NCBI RefSeq assembly: GCF_002776525.5
Contig: NC_045441.1
Location: 86,339,127 to 86,403,126 of the forward strand
Origin: Piliocolobus tephrosceles
Taxonomy: Eukaryota > Chordata > Mammalia > Primates > Cercopithecidae
Reading direction: 5' to 3'
Length of the DNA stretch: 64,000 bases
Positions 23,323-34,207 of the stretch are shown one piece after another. The position numbers and the translations under genes were made by a program. The notes under the pieces are model-generated. The model worked only from the letters and a program-made list of their open reading frames with translations, did not search any database and was not told where the DNA came from. Numbering within the stretch: position 1 is the stretch's first letter; each line of letters begins with the position of its first letter.

Positions 23323-24375
23323 ATACATAGCTTCTGGATGAGAAAAAGAGAGAAAGAGAAGGAGGAACCACCATCTGGCAAATAGATGGTGAAGATGCAA
23401 GAAGACAAAACAGAACATTTGATGTGATGGAAGGCAAAACATCACCACAAAATCAGAGGATGAGCAATCAACAACTCATCTCCTATCACCAGAGGAAACA
23501 ACTCTTCTAAAGATCCTGGATGTTAATAAATTCTCAGAAAAGTAGGTTATTAAATTACAAATCATGAAAAACTCCTCAATATCATGAAATGAATAAAAAA
23601 ATAAGACTCATAGAAAATTGTATTGCAGAAAATCAGGTAACAAATGTTCATATAAAGCAAATGAGGAAAAGTATCCCTTGGAGTAACATTCATAAAAATA
23701 TAAATGGTAGGTCTACTAATCAAACAGAATTAAGTATATTCAATGAGTATTTGAAGATATTAAAACTTACTGTGTACCATAATCTTTAAAACAAACAAAA
23801 ACAACTATGAACAAAAAGTAGAAATAAGTGAGAAAATATTTTATTTAATTTAGAAATGAAATGGAAGGAAACATAGAATAACATTAGAAATCAAGAATAA
23901 ATTAGAAGATATCCAATGGAGAATACACGCAAATGAAAATTTAATACACTATGTCGAAGCAAGGTAGGAAAACAACCAAGAGAATGAAAGAAGCAGGCAA
24001 AGAAGGAATGACATTTTGTCCTACCAGTCCCTGACGAAGAAAAACAAAAGAACAAAGCTAATATTTATCACTGTAATCTATAAAAATTTATCAGAATCTG
24101 AAAGTTGACAAGGGTTCCAGATTACCCATAATCAACCTAAAGCAATGATCTCTGAGTAAAACTTTTTGTTTTCAAATATAAAGATGCAATCTTCCTGGTC
24201 TTAAAACAAAAATATAGATACGTTACAAAAGAATTATGTTAGCATCAAACTTTGCAAAATCAACATACAAAACAAGACAAAATTAGACTATACATTTTAT
24301 ATAGATGAAACAATGTGTGAATTAAGTATTTTATATCTAGCTAAGCTATCCTTCAAATATCAAGTCAATTGAAAA
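23323..24375 (+). repeat. Old L1M/HAL1-like relic, 5' part
   Basis: An A-rich strand with a block order resembling ORF1 of old L1 or HAL1. This includes an AAAGCTAATATTTATCACTG-like segment and TTTTATATCTAGCTAAGCTATCCTTCAAATA near 24330-24360. All frames are broken. The class is fairly likely; the subfamily is not determined. Confidence 0.55.
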
Positions 24376-24377
24376 AA

Positions 24378-24612
24378 AAATCTGGGCAACATGATGAAAC
24401 ACCATCTCTACAAAAAATACAAAAATTAGCCAGGTGTGGTGGTACATGACTGTAGTACCAGCTACTCAGGAGGCTGAGATAAGAAAATCACCTGAGACTA
24501 GGAGGTCAAGACTGCAATGAGCCAAAATTGTGCCAACTGCACTTAAGCCTGGGTGACAGAGTGAGAGCCTGTATCCAAAAATAATAATAATAAATTAAAA
24601 AAAAAATAAAAA
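24378..24612 (+). mobile_element. Old 5'-truncated Alu (AluJ-like)
   Basis: TCTGGGCAACATGATGAAAC, then AAAAATTAGCCAGGTGTGGT, and a right monomer with AGGAGGTCAAGACTGCAATG. The tail is AATAATAATAATAAATT. The GAGGTCAAGACTGCAATGAG wording is typical of old J-type Alus. Confidence 0.9.
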
Positions 24613-25021
24613 TAGAAAACCAGTTTGTGGTCATCAATACTTCTTATGAAATCTAGAAAATGAGCTTTATCCAATCAAATTGTGATGGGGAAAATTCAGC
24701 AAAAATTATACTTAGCATGTTTATATACATATAGTGACATATGGAACCAAAATGAAGATGACATGAAGGTAGAAGACCAATTTAAAAGTGTCATGTATTG
24801 TGATAAAATAGAAATAATGCAAATGAGTGGAAAAAAATGAGAGGAGAAGAAAAAAGGAAAGAATAATTTAGGAATAGCATTATATAGGTAACATACACAT
24901 CTTAAGTGATAATGAAGACCATGAAAGTACTTTTAAAAATCTGACAAGATATACAGTCAATGACCAAATAAGAAAAGCAACTAGGGACATAAAAATGATG
25001 TATATACCAACATAACAAATT
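24613..25021 (+). repeat. Old L1M/HAL1-like relic, continued
   Basis: A-rich sequence with a TCTAGAAAATGAGCTTTATCC-type block continues the element after the Alu. It is very diverged. Confidence 0.45.
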
Positions 25022-25592
25022 GTAGTAGACAGATCATTGGCCACACAAAGATATCCAAAACCTACTCTAGAATTTGTGAGTGTTATCTTAATGGTAAAAA
25101 TGACTTGCAGATATTATAATTTTGGGAGGATGTTGAGATAGAGTGATTATCCTGTATTGTCTGCGCAGAATATAATACACGAATCTTAGAAACTGGAAGA
25201 GGAAGGCACAAAAGTATTTTAGAGAGGTGAGGTGTAGGAAATACTTGACCAGCTGTTGCTGACTTCAATGATGGAAGAAGGGAGATGTGAGTCAAAGAAT
25301 GAGGCAATCTCTAGAAGCTGAGAACAAGCCCCAGTCTATGGGTAGTAAAGAAACTGGGAACTCAGTCCTGCAACCACAAGGAAGTAAATTCTGTCAAGAA
25401 ACTGAAGAATCAGGAAATGGATCCTCCACTGTAGTTTCCAGAAAGGAATGCGGCTTGCTAACAATCTGAGTTTAGCCCAGTGATACTTTAATCTAACTTC
25501 TCATTTACAGAATTTTAGAATAATAAATTTGTGTTGTCTTCATACACTAAATTATGATAATTTGTCATGGAAGCTATAGAAAACTAATACAC
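25022..25592 (+). mobile_element. MLT1 LTR (MaLR), solo
   Basis: MLT1 signatures in order: ATCCAAAACCTACTCTAGAA, GTTATCTTAATGGTAAAAAT, GACTTGCAGATATTATAATT, GAGATAGAGTGATTATCCTG, TTTCCAGAAAGGAATGCGGC and the end GAAAACTAATACACC. It is embedded in the L1M/HAL1 relic. Confidence 0.8.
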
Positions 25593-26530
25593 CAATAAAA
25601 AAATGCAAGCCTTTCTAAATACCAAAAATTTTACTGTAAAGACCTAGATAATTAATAGATAATGGTTAATTGACAACTATCTTGTAGAGAAATAATAGAA
25701 ACATAGGAGGAAAGATGAACAGATAATACTTAAATTCAAGGTAATAAGAAAAATGGCTATCAAGCATGAAAAATGTTCAAATTCAATCATAATTAGAAAA
25801 ATCAAGTTAAACAACACTGAGATTTCATTTCCCAGTTGTTAGACTGGTAAATAGTTTTAAATACGACAACATATTATGATTGTGAGTCTGCAGGATTATA
25901 GGCATTCTTATAATTTCTGGTAAGTATGCAAACTGATACAACTTCTCAGGAGAGACATTTGGCAATCATAGCAAAAGCACATGTCGACTTAACTTTTGAC
26001 TCAACAATCTAAACTTCTTGGTACCTATCCTAATAATACATATCCAAAAATATGAAAATACATATAAACACATGTATGTACTCTTGTTTGTGATTGTAAA
26101 ATACTAAAGCCAAACTAAATGCCCATTTATAAGAGAGTGAATACACACATTATGATGTATTTGCAATATAGAGTTGCTTTAAAATGGACCACAAAGGTCT
26201 CCATGAACTGATATAAAGTGATTTCCAGCACATGAAAAAATAGAAAAAAATAGTGAAAAACTTTAGTGAAATCCTTTATGTGGAAAAATATACAAAAGTT
26301 ACATGCATATCTTTGCACAAAAAATACAGAAAGAAGAAATCCAAAATTAACAAATTGATTACTTATAAAAAATGATTGGGAAAGAAAAAAAGAGGGAAGG
26401 TGGAGATAATTAGAATGGGATAGTAAGGAGAGGAAGAATTGATACATCTTCAAGTGTGACTTTCTATATACCAAAACAAAACAAAAGCAAAACACTGTTA
26501 GAATCATGTTTCATATACCTTTCACATCTT
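25593..26530 (+). repeat. Old L1M 3' part (ORF2 C-terminus)
   Basis: Matches the old L1 3' region in order: AAATGGCTATCAAGCATGAA, TCATAATTAGAAAAATCAAG, AAACAACACTGAGATTTCAT, GAGAGACATTTGGCAATCAT, ATGCCCATTTATAAGAGAGTG and TGAACTGATATAAAGTGATTT. It is heavily mutated, with no usable frame. Confidence 0.75.
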
Positions 26531-26709
26531 TAAGGATGCATAAAAATAATCCTCACTTTTTAGTCATTTAGTATAACTTATTTTGTTTTGAGATAATAGA
26601 AATATGAACACAGTTATGACTCCTTTAATCACATAAATCTATATTCTAAAAAACCTGGCCTGGCAACAATATTGCTTAGGATATATTGCTTTAGGACAAG
26701 CATTGAAAC
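26531..26709. other. Unassigned sequence
   Basis: No feature recognised. Confidence 0.4.
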
Positions 26710-26740
26710 ATACACACACCCACACACACACACACACACA
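26710..26740. repeat. (CA)n microsatellite
   Basis: CA run with one CC interruption. Confidence 0.95.
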
Positions 26741-26824
26741 TCAACTAAGAATTCCAATAACTAAGAATTTAAAAGATCCATTACACTATATAACAAGCTG
26801 ATAGAGAATCATTATTTGATCAAG

Positions 26825-27186
26825 TGTATTTATTTGTTCTCACAGTGCTATGAAGAAATACACAAGACTGGGTAATTTATAAAGAAAAGAGGTTTAATTG
26901 GCTCACAGTTCTGCATGGCTGGGGAGGACTCAGGAAACTTACAATCATGGTGGAAGGCACCCCTTCACAGGGCAGCAGGAGAGATAATAAATGCTAACAG
27001 GTGAAATGCCAGACATTTATAAAACCATCAGATCTCATGATAACTCACTCACTATCATGAGATCAGCATGGAGGAAACTTCCCTTGTGATTCAATTACTT
27101 CCAACTGGGTCCCTCCCATGACACATGTGGATTATGGGAATTACAATTCAGATGAAATTTGGGTGGGGACAGACCCAAACAGTATG
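26825..27186 (-). mobile_element. THE1/MST LTR (3' LTR in element orientation)
   Basis: Begins TGTATTTATTTGTTCTCACA and contains AAGACTGGGTAATTTATAAA, GGTTTAATTGGCTCACAGTT, TGGCTGGGGAGGACTCAGGA and GATGAAATTTGGGTGGGGAC. Together with the interior and the LTR at 28684 it makes a complete MaLR element. Confidence 0.93.
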
Positions 27187-28683
27187 CTTTCATCCCTGGC
27201 TCCTCCCAAGTCTCATATTCTCACTTTTGAAAACACAATCATACCTTTACAACAGTCTTCCAAAGTCTTAACTTATTCCAGTATTAACTCAAAAGTTCAA
27301 ATTCAGTCTTAGCTGAGAAAGCAAGTTATTTCTGCCTATGAGCCTGTAAAATCAAAAACAAGTTAGTTACTTCCTAGATACAATGGAGTACAGCCGCTAG
27401 GTAAATGCAATCATTCCAAATTGGAGAAATTGGCCAAAACTAAGGGGCTACATGACCCTTACAAATCTGAAATCCAGTTGGGTAGTCATTAAACCTTAAG
27501 GTTCCAAAATGATCTCCTTTGACTCTAAATCTCACATCCAGGTCATGCTGATATAAGAGGAGAGCTCCACCCCCATGGCTTTTCAGTATACAGCCCTTAT
27601 TCCAGCTGCCTTCATGGCTAGCTTTGAGTGCCTGTGGCTTTTCCAGGTGCGCAGTGCAAGCTGTCTGGAGTATGGTCCTCTTCTCACAACTCCACTAGGC
27701 AGTTCTCCAGTGGAGACTCTGTGTGGTGGCTCCTACTCACATTTCCCTTCTGCTCTGAACTAACAGAGGTTCCCCATGAGGCCTCTGCTACTACAGCAAA
27801 CTTCGGCTTGGACATCTAGGAATTTCCATACATCCTCTAAAATCTAGGCAGCGGTTCCCAAAACTCAATTCTTGACTTCTATGTATCCACAGGCCCAAAA
27901 CCACATAGAAGCCACCAAGGCTTGCAGCTTGCATTCTCAGAAGCAATGTCGTGAGCTGTACCTTGGCCTCTTTTAGTCATGGCTGAAACTGAAGCAGCTA
28001 AGTGTCAGGGCACCATGTCCTGAGGCAGCACAGAGTGAGGAGACCCTGGGCCTGACCCACAAAACCATTTTTTCCTCCTAGCCATCTAGACCTGTGATGG
28101 GAGGGGTTACTGTGAAGGTTTCTGACAAGGCCTGGAGACATTTTCCCCATTGTCTTGGTGATTAAATTTCTGCTCCTTGTTACTGATGCAAATTTCTGCA
28201 GCCAACTTGAATTTATCCCCATAAAATGGGTTTTTGTTTTCTGTCACCTCACCGGGCTGCAAATTTTCCAAACTTTTATGCTCTGCTTCCTCTTGAACAT
28301 TTTGCAGCTTAGAAATGTCTTCTGCCAGATATCTTAAATCATCTCTCTTAAGTTCAAAGTTCCACAGATCTCCAGAGCAGGGGTAAAATGCCACCAGTCT
28401 CTTTGCTCAATCATAGCAAGTGTCACCTTTATTCCAGTTCACAACAAGTTCCTCATCTCCATCTGAGACTACCTCAACCTAGACTTCATTGTCCATATTA
28501 CTATCTGAATTTTGGTCAAAGCCATTCAACATGTATCTAGGAAGTTTCAAAATTTTCCACATTTTTCTATCTTCTTCTGAGCCCTCCAAATGGTTCCAAC
28601 CTCTGCCTGTTACCCAGTTCCGTAATTGCTTCCACATTTTCAGGTGTCTTTACATCAGCACCCCACTCCTGGTATCAATTTAG
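27187..28683 (-). mobile_element. THE1 internal region
   Basis: About 1.5 kb matching the complement of THE1-int: CTTTCATCCCTGGCTCCTCC next to the LTR, GAGCCTGTAAAATCAAAAACA, ATTCCAAATTGGAGAAATTG, GACATTTTCCCCATTGTCTT, TCCAAATGGTTCCAACCTCTG and CTGGTATCAATTTA before the far LTR. MaLR interiors carry only degenerate retroviral sequence. The open frames of 60-95 codons inside are short and broken, so no functional product is predicted. Confidence 0.9.
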
Positions 28684-29041
28684 TGTATTAGTCTGTTCTC
28701 ACAGTACTATGAAGAAAACTGAGACTGGGTAATTTACAAAGAAAAAGGCTTAATTGATTACACTCCCACATGGCTGGGGAGTCCTCAGGAAACTTACAAT
28801 TATGATAGAAGGTACCTCTTCACAGGGCAGCAGGAAAGAGAATGAATGCCATCATGGAAAATGCCACACACTTAATAGATCATCAGATCTCATGAGAACT
28901 CACTCACTGTCGCAAGCACAGCATGGGGGAAACTGCCCCCATGACTCAATTACCTCCCACTGGCTCCCCCCGATGACGTGAGGATTATGGTGATTATAAT
29001 TCAAGATGAGATTTGGGTGGGGACACAGCCAAATGATATAA
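28684..29041 (-). mobile_element. THE1/MST LTR (5' LTR in element orientation)
   Basis: Begins TGTATTAGTCTGTTCTCACA and ends CCAAATGATATAA. It is about four-fifths identical to the LTR at 26825 by eye, consistent with an old primate insertion. The 5-bp flanks (TCAAG and TTCAG) are no longer clearly identical. Confidence 0.93.
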
Positions 29042-30490
29042 TTCAGTGTGCAGAATATGAAAATATGTAATGCATTAAATAAGGCTCATGTGTACACACA
29101 CTTATTCTCATCTTGGAAGTATTATTTTTGCTTTAAAATAAAGCAATCTACCTTTATTACAAAGCAATAATATTTCACTGAATTTGCTCAGTTCCTATTG
29201 AAGGAATCCAGCTTCTTGCAAATAACCTCCAGCTGGTAGTATTTTTAACAGTTGTCTTGGAGTGGCACAAAGTGTGCATGCACCAATATAGCACTTATTA
29301 AAGATAACTTTAATTGCTGATCTAAGTTGTTTTTTATCAGCCAATAGATGTTAAGCTCCAATGTGCAAATAATGCATTCTATTAATAGTGCATATACCAA
29401 ATCCTAGCATTTTTACTATGCTTGGTACTTACATTTGTTGAAAATATAAGAACAAATATCCTCAGAAACTAGTCATGTAATTCCCATGTGTCTGCCACAT
29501 TTTACTTGTCTCTATTTCTTACTCCTAATAGAGGGTGAAAAATTATTGATTCCATCAAGAACTTCTGAGAAAGATCTCTCTAACTTGCTAATGCATATTT
29601 AGTTTATCCAACTGCTGATGCAATCAGTTCTGTGGTAACTTAAGAAATACCTGCATCCTCTCCTCATTATAATTTCTTACAGGAGTCCTAAAATGTTGTT
29701 ATTTAGATCATCATGTATTAAATATATTTTTATAACTCAGAATTTAACTTTTTCCCAAACTCTCTTTATTCATAAGACATGGACATACTTTGGCTAAAGG
29801 CATAGCTAAATGACATAGTGTTGTATTCTATATTTTGGTTGATTTTTTTCATTTTCTATGATCAGAGTTTTAATATTCAATGTGTTTTATTACTTTTTCT
29901 CTTCTAGAGTAAAATCATCCACAGTAAATGTATTAGCATTTGTGCACATTGAATATACCCACAATTTGTCAAATATGCTCAGCCTTATCTGATTCTCCAT
30001 GATACATACACTTAGGACCAAATTTTAGGATTTTTTCCACCATCATGTATAAGAGATTAATGATCACTTATTTGACTAATGGCTTTTTTATTAGTGAATT
30101 CCCAAAGAACAAGAATATATTTTAATCATCTTCATGAACAAAGTCCTTGAAACCAGTTTCTTTCAGCAATAATGATATTACTGCTACAAATTGTAGCATG
30201 TTTAAGAGGAAATAATTTATGATTTACCAGTCTCAATAAATATGTTCATACTCCTGTTTTTATTTCACTAGCCACTGCATAAATCCAAAAGTGCAAACAA
30301 GTGTTGTCCTACCATGTATTTAGAAAGAAAATGAGAAGTATTTGTTAGATAATAGTAATGACTAATACCAATGGTATGGAAAGTAAGTAAACACTACTAA
30401 AACAACCAGCATAAGAAGAGTTCATGAGCAACCAACAAACTTTAGCATAATTTAGTTTTAAGGGAAACAGTAAATAAAAGTTATAAAAAA
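29042..30490. other. Unassigned sequence
   Basis: About 1.4 kb in which I recognise no repeat, gene or RNA. It may be unique sequence. Confidence 0.45.
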
Positions 30491-30572
30491 TGTGTGTGTG
30501 TGTGTTTGTGTGTGTAGGGAGGTAGTGAGAGAGAGGGAGGTAGGTGGGGAGAGAGAGAGAGAAAGAGGATGC
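30491..30572. repeat. (TG)n followed by (GA)-rich microsatellite
   Basis: A TG run at 30491-30515 is followed by a G/A-only tract (gggaggtagtgagagagagg and similar). Confidence 0.92.
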
Positions 30573-31259
30573 AAGTGAGAGATAGCGCACTTAAGGACCA
30601 GACACAAAATTTAAAAAGGCATTGAAAATTGATTCTGTATGTTGTGACAGACTAAATTACCCGTTCTCCTTCCAGGATTCCAGACATTTTGTCAATCAGG
30701 TGTTTATTCTCTAGAATAACTAACAAATACATTTTCCAGATATATTGAACAAATGATTAAAGCAAACTGGGGAAGATACTCTGCAAGTTAATGCTGATAT
30801 TTAGTGACATTAGAAACACTGTCGGCTTTCTTTTATTCACTATAAGAAACATACATGTACACAGGGTTTAGGGATAGCTTTGTTCATATTCAAAGATGAA
30901 AGGCAAAGATTGCAAAATATGAGAAAAAGTTCATAATAAACAAATTGTTAAAATGTCTCCATATAAACAAGATAAATAGTTTTACAAAAATAAATGTATT
31001 TATTTTATCAGTAAATAGGTAATAGATTTATAATAGATTTTATAAAAATATTATGTATTTTAAATAAGAAACGTTAATATCCCCAGAGATAATTTTAACA
31101 TGTTGAATTTATAAAATGAGAAGTGTATAATAATAAAAAGTCAATAGACAAAACATTGGGAATTTAAATATGCATATATACTCAGAGAAGACAAAACAAT
31201 TCAGAGTCACAAATTTTCTAAAAAACTTTACATTAGAAAATTTTTAGAGGATAGAAAGA
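30573..31259. other. Unassigned AT-rich sequence
   Basis: No gene recognised. Near 30980-31080 there are repeated ATAGATTTTATAA-like words. Confidence 0.4.
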
Positions 31260-31260
31260 G

Positions 31261-31541
31261 GCCGGGCGCAGTGGCTCACGCCTGTAATCCCAGCACTTTG
31301 GGAGGCTGAGGTGGGCAGATCACAATGTCAGGGTTCGAGATCAGCATGGCCAAAATAGTGAAACCTCATCTCTACTAAAAATGCAAAAAATTAGCTGGAC
31401 ATGGTCGGAGGCACCTATAATCCCAGCTACTTGAGAGACTGAGGCAGGAGAATTGCTTGAACCCAGGAAGTGGAGGTTGCAGTGATCCAAGATCGCGCCA
31501 CTGCACACAGCCTGGGCAACAGTGCAAGAAACCATCTCACA

Positions 31542-31572
<31 letters not shown>

Positions 31573-31573
31573 G
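31261..31573 (+). mobile_element. Full-length Alu SINE
   Basis: GCCGGGCGCAGTGGCTCACG start, both monomers, and an A-rich tail decaying to GAAAAGAAAAGAAAG. The short direct repeat GAAAGAG flanks it (31254-31260 and about 31568-31575). Retained CpGs suggest an S-age or younger Alu. Confidence 0.95.
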
Positions 31574-31575
31574 AG

Positions 31576-31859
31576 ACTACACATATGTATATATGTGTAT
31601 ATATAATATATATTTAATGCTATATATGATCAATAAGATTTATAAATACAGAAAATAACAGAGAAGTTATTTATTATGCAAAAATGACAGAAAATGCTTT
31701 CCAGTAGATTCAGGATACAGGTACATATGTTTGTATGTAATTATTTATTGATTTATATTGAAATTACCCAGTACAAGAAATAAAAATAAATACCTTAGTC
31801 ACAAAAGAGATCATCTAGAGAGGAATTAGAATATGACTAACCTTGACTTTCACATCTAA
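31576..31859. other. Unassigned, TA-rich sequence
   Basis: Degenerate TA/TATG tracts at about 31580-31630 lie next to the Alu tail. Nothing else is recognised. Confidence 0.45.
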
Positions 31860-32340
31860 AACAGTATTTTAGAAGAGAAAAAAACATATATATTTCAAAG
31901 ATCAGAGGAAAAAATATTTTTAATTCCCAATTCTATATCCATTCAGCCATGGGACAGAACCAAAAATATGTTAAATATACAAGAAATAAGAACACTTGCC
32001 TCTGAAGCATTCTGGGTTAGCAAATTCTTCAGGAACCCAAACTATCAAAACAAGTGAGTAAAACAAGAAAGTGGTAGAAATGGGGATTCAGGAAAATTTG
32101 ACTTCATTTAAACTGAGCAATAAAGGGAGTTCCCAGAACAATATCTTTGTACCCGACCTAAAAATCAATCATTTCAGTTTGTAGAAGTAAAATGGTGAGT
32201 ATGTGGATATAATAGGACTAATATGAGGAGATTTCACAATATATGAAAATATTTAATGATATAACATGTGCATATTATACAACTTATAAAGTAAATTCAA
32301 TAAAAAATGGAAAATAAAAAATCAATGCAAATAAGAAAAT
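31860..32340 (+). repeat. Probable L1M/HAL1 relic
   Basis: The block order resembles a HAL1/L1 ORF1-flanking segment: CAAGAAAGTGGTAGAAATGGG, AAAGGGAGTTCCCAGAACA and GTGAGTATGTGGATATAATAGG. It is strongly diverged and the assignment is tentative. Confidence 0.4.
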
Positions 32341-32344
32341 GTAA

Positions 32345-32800
32345 TATTCTCTTATTTATTTTTGCAGAATAAAACAATCCCAAATTTTAATAACTTAAAA
32401 CAACCACCACTTTATTATATATCACAATTTTGTAGATCTAGACTGTGAGCTTTGTTTAACTGAATAATTATTCTATTCCAGGTTTCATCAACTGAAGTCA
32501 CTAGGTGATACTTAGATGGTGGATAGGCTGCTATGAGAGATACAAGACTGAGTCACTCATATGTCTATTGCTTTGGAAGAAATAGACAAAAATATGTATC
32601 TCACTGTAACTGTTAAAAGTCCTTACACATACTCTCTTTATCATGGTGGCCTCAGGGAAATAAAACTTGTGTACTAGCTGTTGAAGGATCCTAGATCACC
32701 TTCCAAGATACAGAAATGGAAACTGCCAATCTCTTATATTCTAGGCCTAAAAATTGACATAGCATTACTTCTGCCATATTCTGTTTGTCAAAACAGGCAT
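32345..32800 (+). repeat. Ancient interspersed repeat, family not named
   Basis: Contains the block order of a common mammalian repeat: TTTTAATAACTTAAAACAAC, CACTTTATTATATATCACAAT, TTTGTAGATCTAGACTGTGA and, near the end, CATTACTTCTGCCATATTCTG. I recall the pattern but cannot place the family securely. Confidence 0.45.
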
Positions 32801-33408
32801 ATTAACCAGTCAGATTCAAGCAATGGGATCCTCAATCCCATTGTCAATAGAAATAGTTTGAAAAACAATGTATGGCCATCTTTATTTATCACAGTACCTC
32901 ATTTAGTTTAGCCATCGCTGATTTTTGCAAACACATATATAGGTACATAGTTTTCATTAATTTCAAAATTTTAGAGTCAGCCCAGCCATAAAAGCTAGAA
33001 GATTTCCTGTGGTTTCTAAGGAGAACGGAAATATTTTTGAATTCAAGGATATTAAAGTAAAAGTATATATGATAGAATTTAATAAATAATTAAAGGAAAA
33101 CAAAAATTGTATTATTGAAGAATGCTACCAAATTGGATCTTAAATATTCTCACCACAAAATTGATAATTGTGGGACTTTAAGCATTTGCTAATTAGCTAG
33201 AGTTAATCATATATATTTCAAAACATCATTCTATACATACTAAATACACATACATTTATTGATCAATTTAAAAATAAATAAATAAAATTGATTTGAAAAA
33301 AGAAAAGAAAAAAAGCGAAACTATAGAAAAAGAACTCCATTATCTTGCTTTTTTAGAGAAAGTGGCAAAAGATATTTGTAGTTTGCACAAGGGATACAAA
33401 ATATATTG
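32801..33408. other. Unassigned AT-rich sequence
   Basis: An 8-bp inverted repeat (CAATGGGA, loop of 7, TCCCATTG) is at 32821-32843. A purine-rich AAAAGAAAAGAAAAAAAG run precedes 33320. No gene recognised. Confidence 0.45.
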
Positions 33409-33692
33409 AAGGCCGGGTGTGGTGACTCAGGCCTGTAATCCCAGCACTTTGGGAGGCTGAGGTGGGCAGATCATGAGGTCAGGAGATTGACACCATCCTG
33501 GCTAACATGGTGAAACCTCATCTCTACTAAAAATGTAAAAAATTAGCTGGGTATGGTGGTGGGCGCCTGTAGTCCCAGTTACTCAGGAGGCTGTGGCAGG
33601 AGAATGGCGTGAACCCGGGAGGCGGAGCTTGCAGTGAGCCAAGATCGTGCCACTGCACTCCAACCTGGATGACAGAGCAAGACACTGTCTCA

Positions 33693-33693
<1 letters not shown>
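33409..33693 (+). mobile_element. AluY-like SINE
   Basis: GGCCGGGTGTGGTGACTCAG start. AGAATGGCGTGAACCCGGGA and GGCGGAGCTTGCAGTGAGCC are AluY/Sc-like. The tail is replaced by a TA/TG microsatellite that runs into the gap. Confidence 0.94.
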
Positions 33694-33746
<53 letters not shown>

Positions 33747-33763
33747 GTGTGTGTATATATATA
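33694..33763. repeat. (TA)n(TG)n microsatellite, left of gap
   Basis: A TA run, a long TG run, and alternating TATATG/TG blocks reach the first N. Confidence 0.95.
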
Positions 33764-34163
33764 NNNNNNNNNNNNNNNNNNNNNNNNNNNNNNNNNNNNN
33801 NNNNNNNNNNNNNNNNNNNNNNNNNNNNNNNNNNNNNNNNNNNNNNNNNNNNNNNNNNNNNNNNNNNNNNNNNNNNNNNNNNNNNNNNNNNNNNNNNNNN
33901 NNNNNNNNNNNNNNNNNNNNNNNNNNNNNNNNNNNNNNNNNNNNNNNNNNNNNNNNNNNNNNNNNNNNNNNNNNNNNNNNNNNNNNNNNNNNNNNNNNNN
34001 NNNNNNNNNNNNNNNNNNNNNNNNNNNNNNNNNNNNNNNNNNNNNNNNNNNNNNNNNNNNNNNNNNNNNNNNNNNNNNNNNNNNNNNNNNNNNNNNNNNN
34101 NNNNNNNNNNNNNNNNNNNNNNNNNNNNNNNNNNNNNNNNNNNNNNNNNNNNNNNNNNNNNNN
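33764..34163. other. Assembly gap, 400 N
   Basis: Unsequenced. Any open frame spanning it is meaningless. Confidence 1.
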
Positions 34164-34207
34164 ATATATACACACACACATATATATATACACACACACA
34201 CACACAC
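34164..34207. repeat. (TA)n(CA)n microsatellite, right of gap
   Basis: ATATATACACACACAC and a second TA/CA block. This is the complementary strand type of the array on the left of the gap. Confidence 0.95.

Noticed and set aside
23038..23448. 136-codon minus-strand open frame
   Set aside because: It spans an antisense Alu and its flanks, including the target-site duplications.
27118..28394. Several 60-95-codon frames
   Set aside because: They all lie within the THE1 element on mixed strands and frames. No intact retroviral gene is present.
32821..32843. 8-bp inverted repeat with a 7-base loop
   Set aside because: Arms this short are expected by chance in a window of this size.
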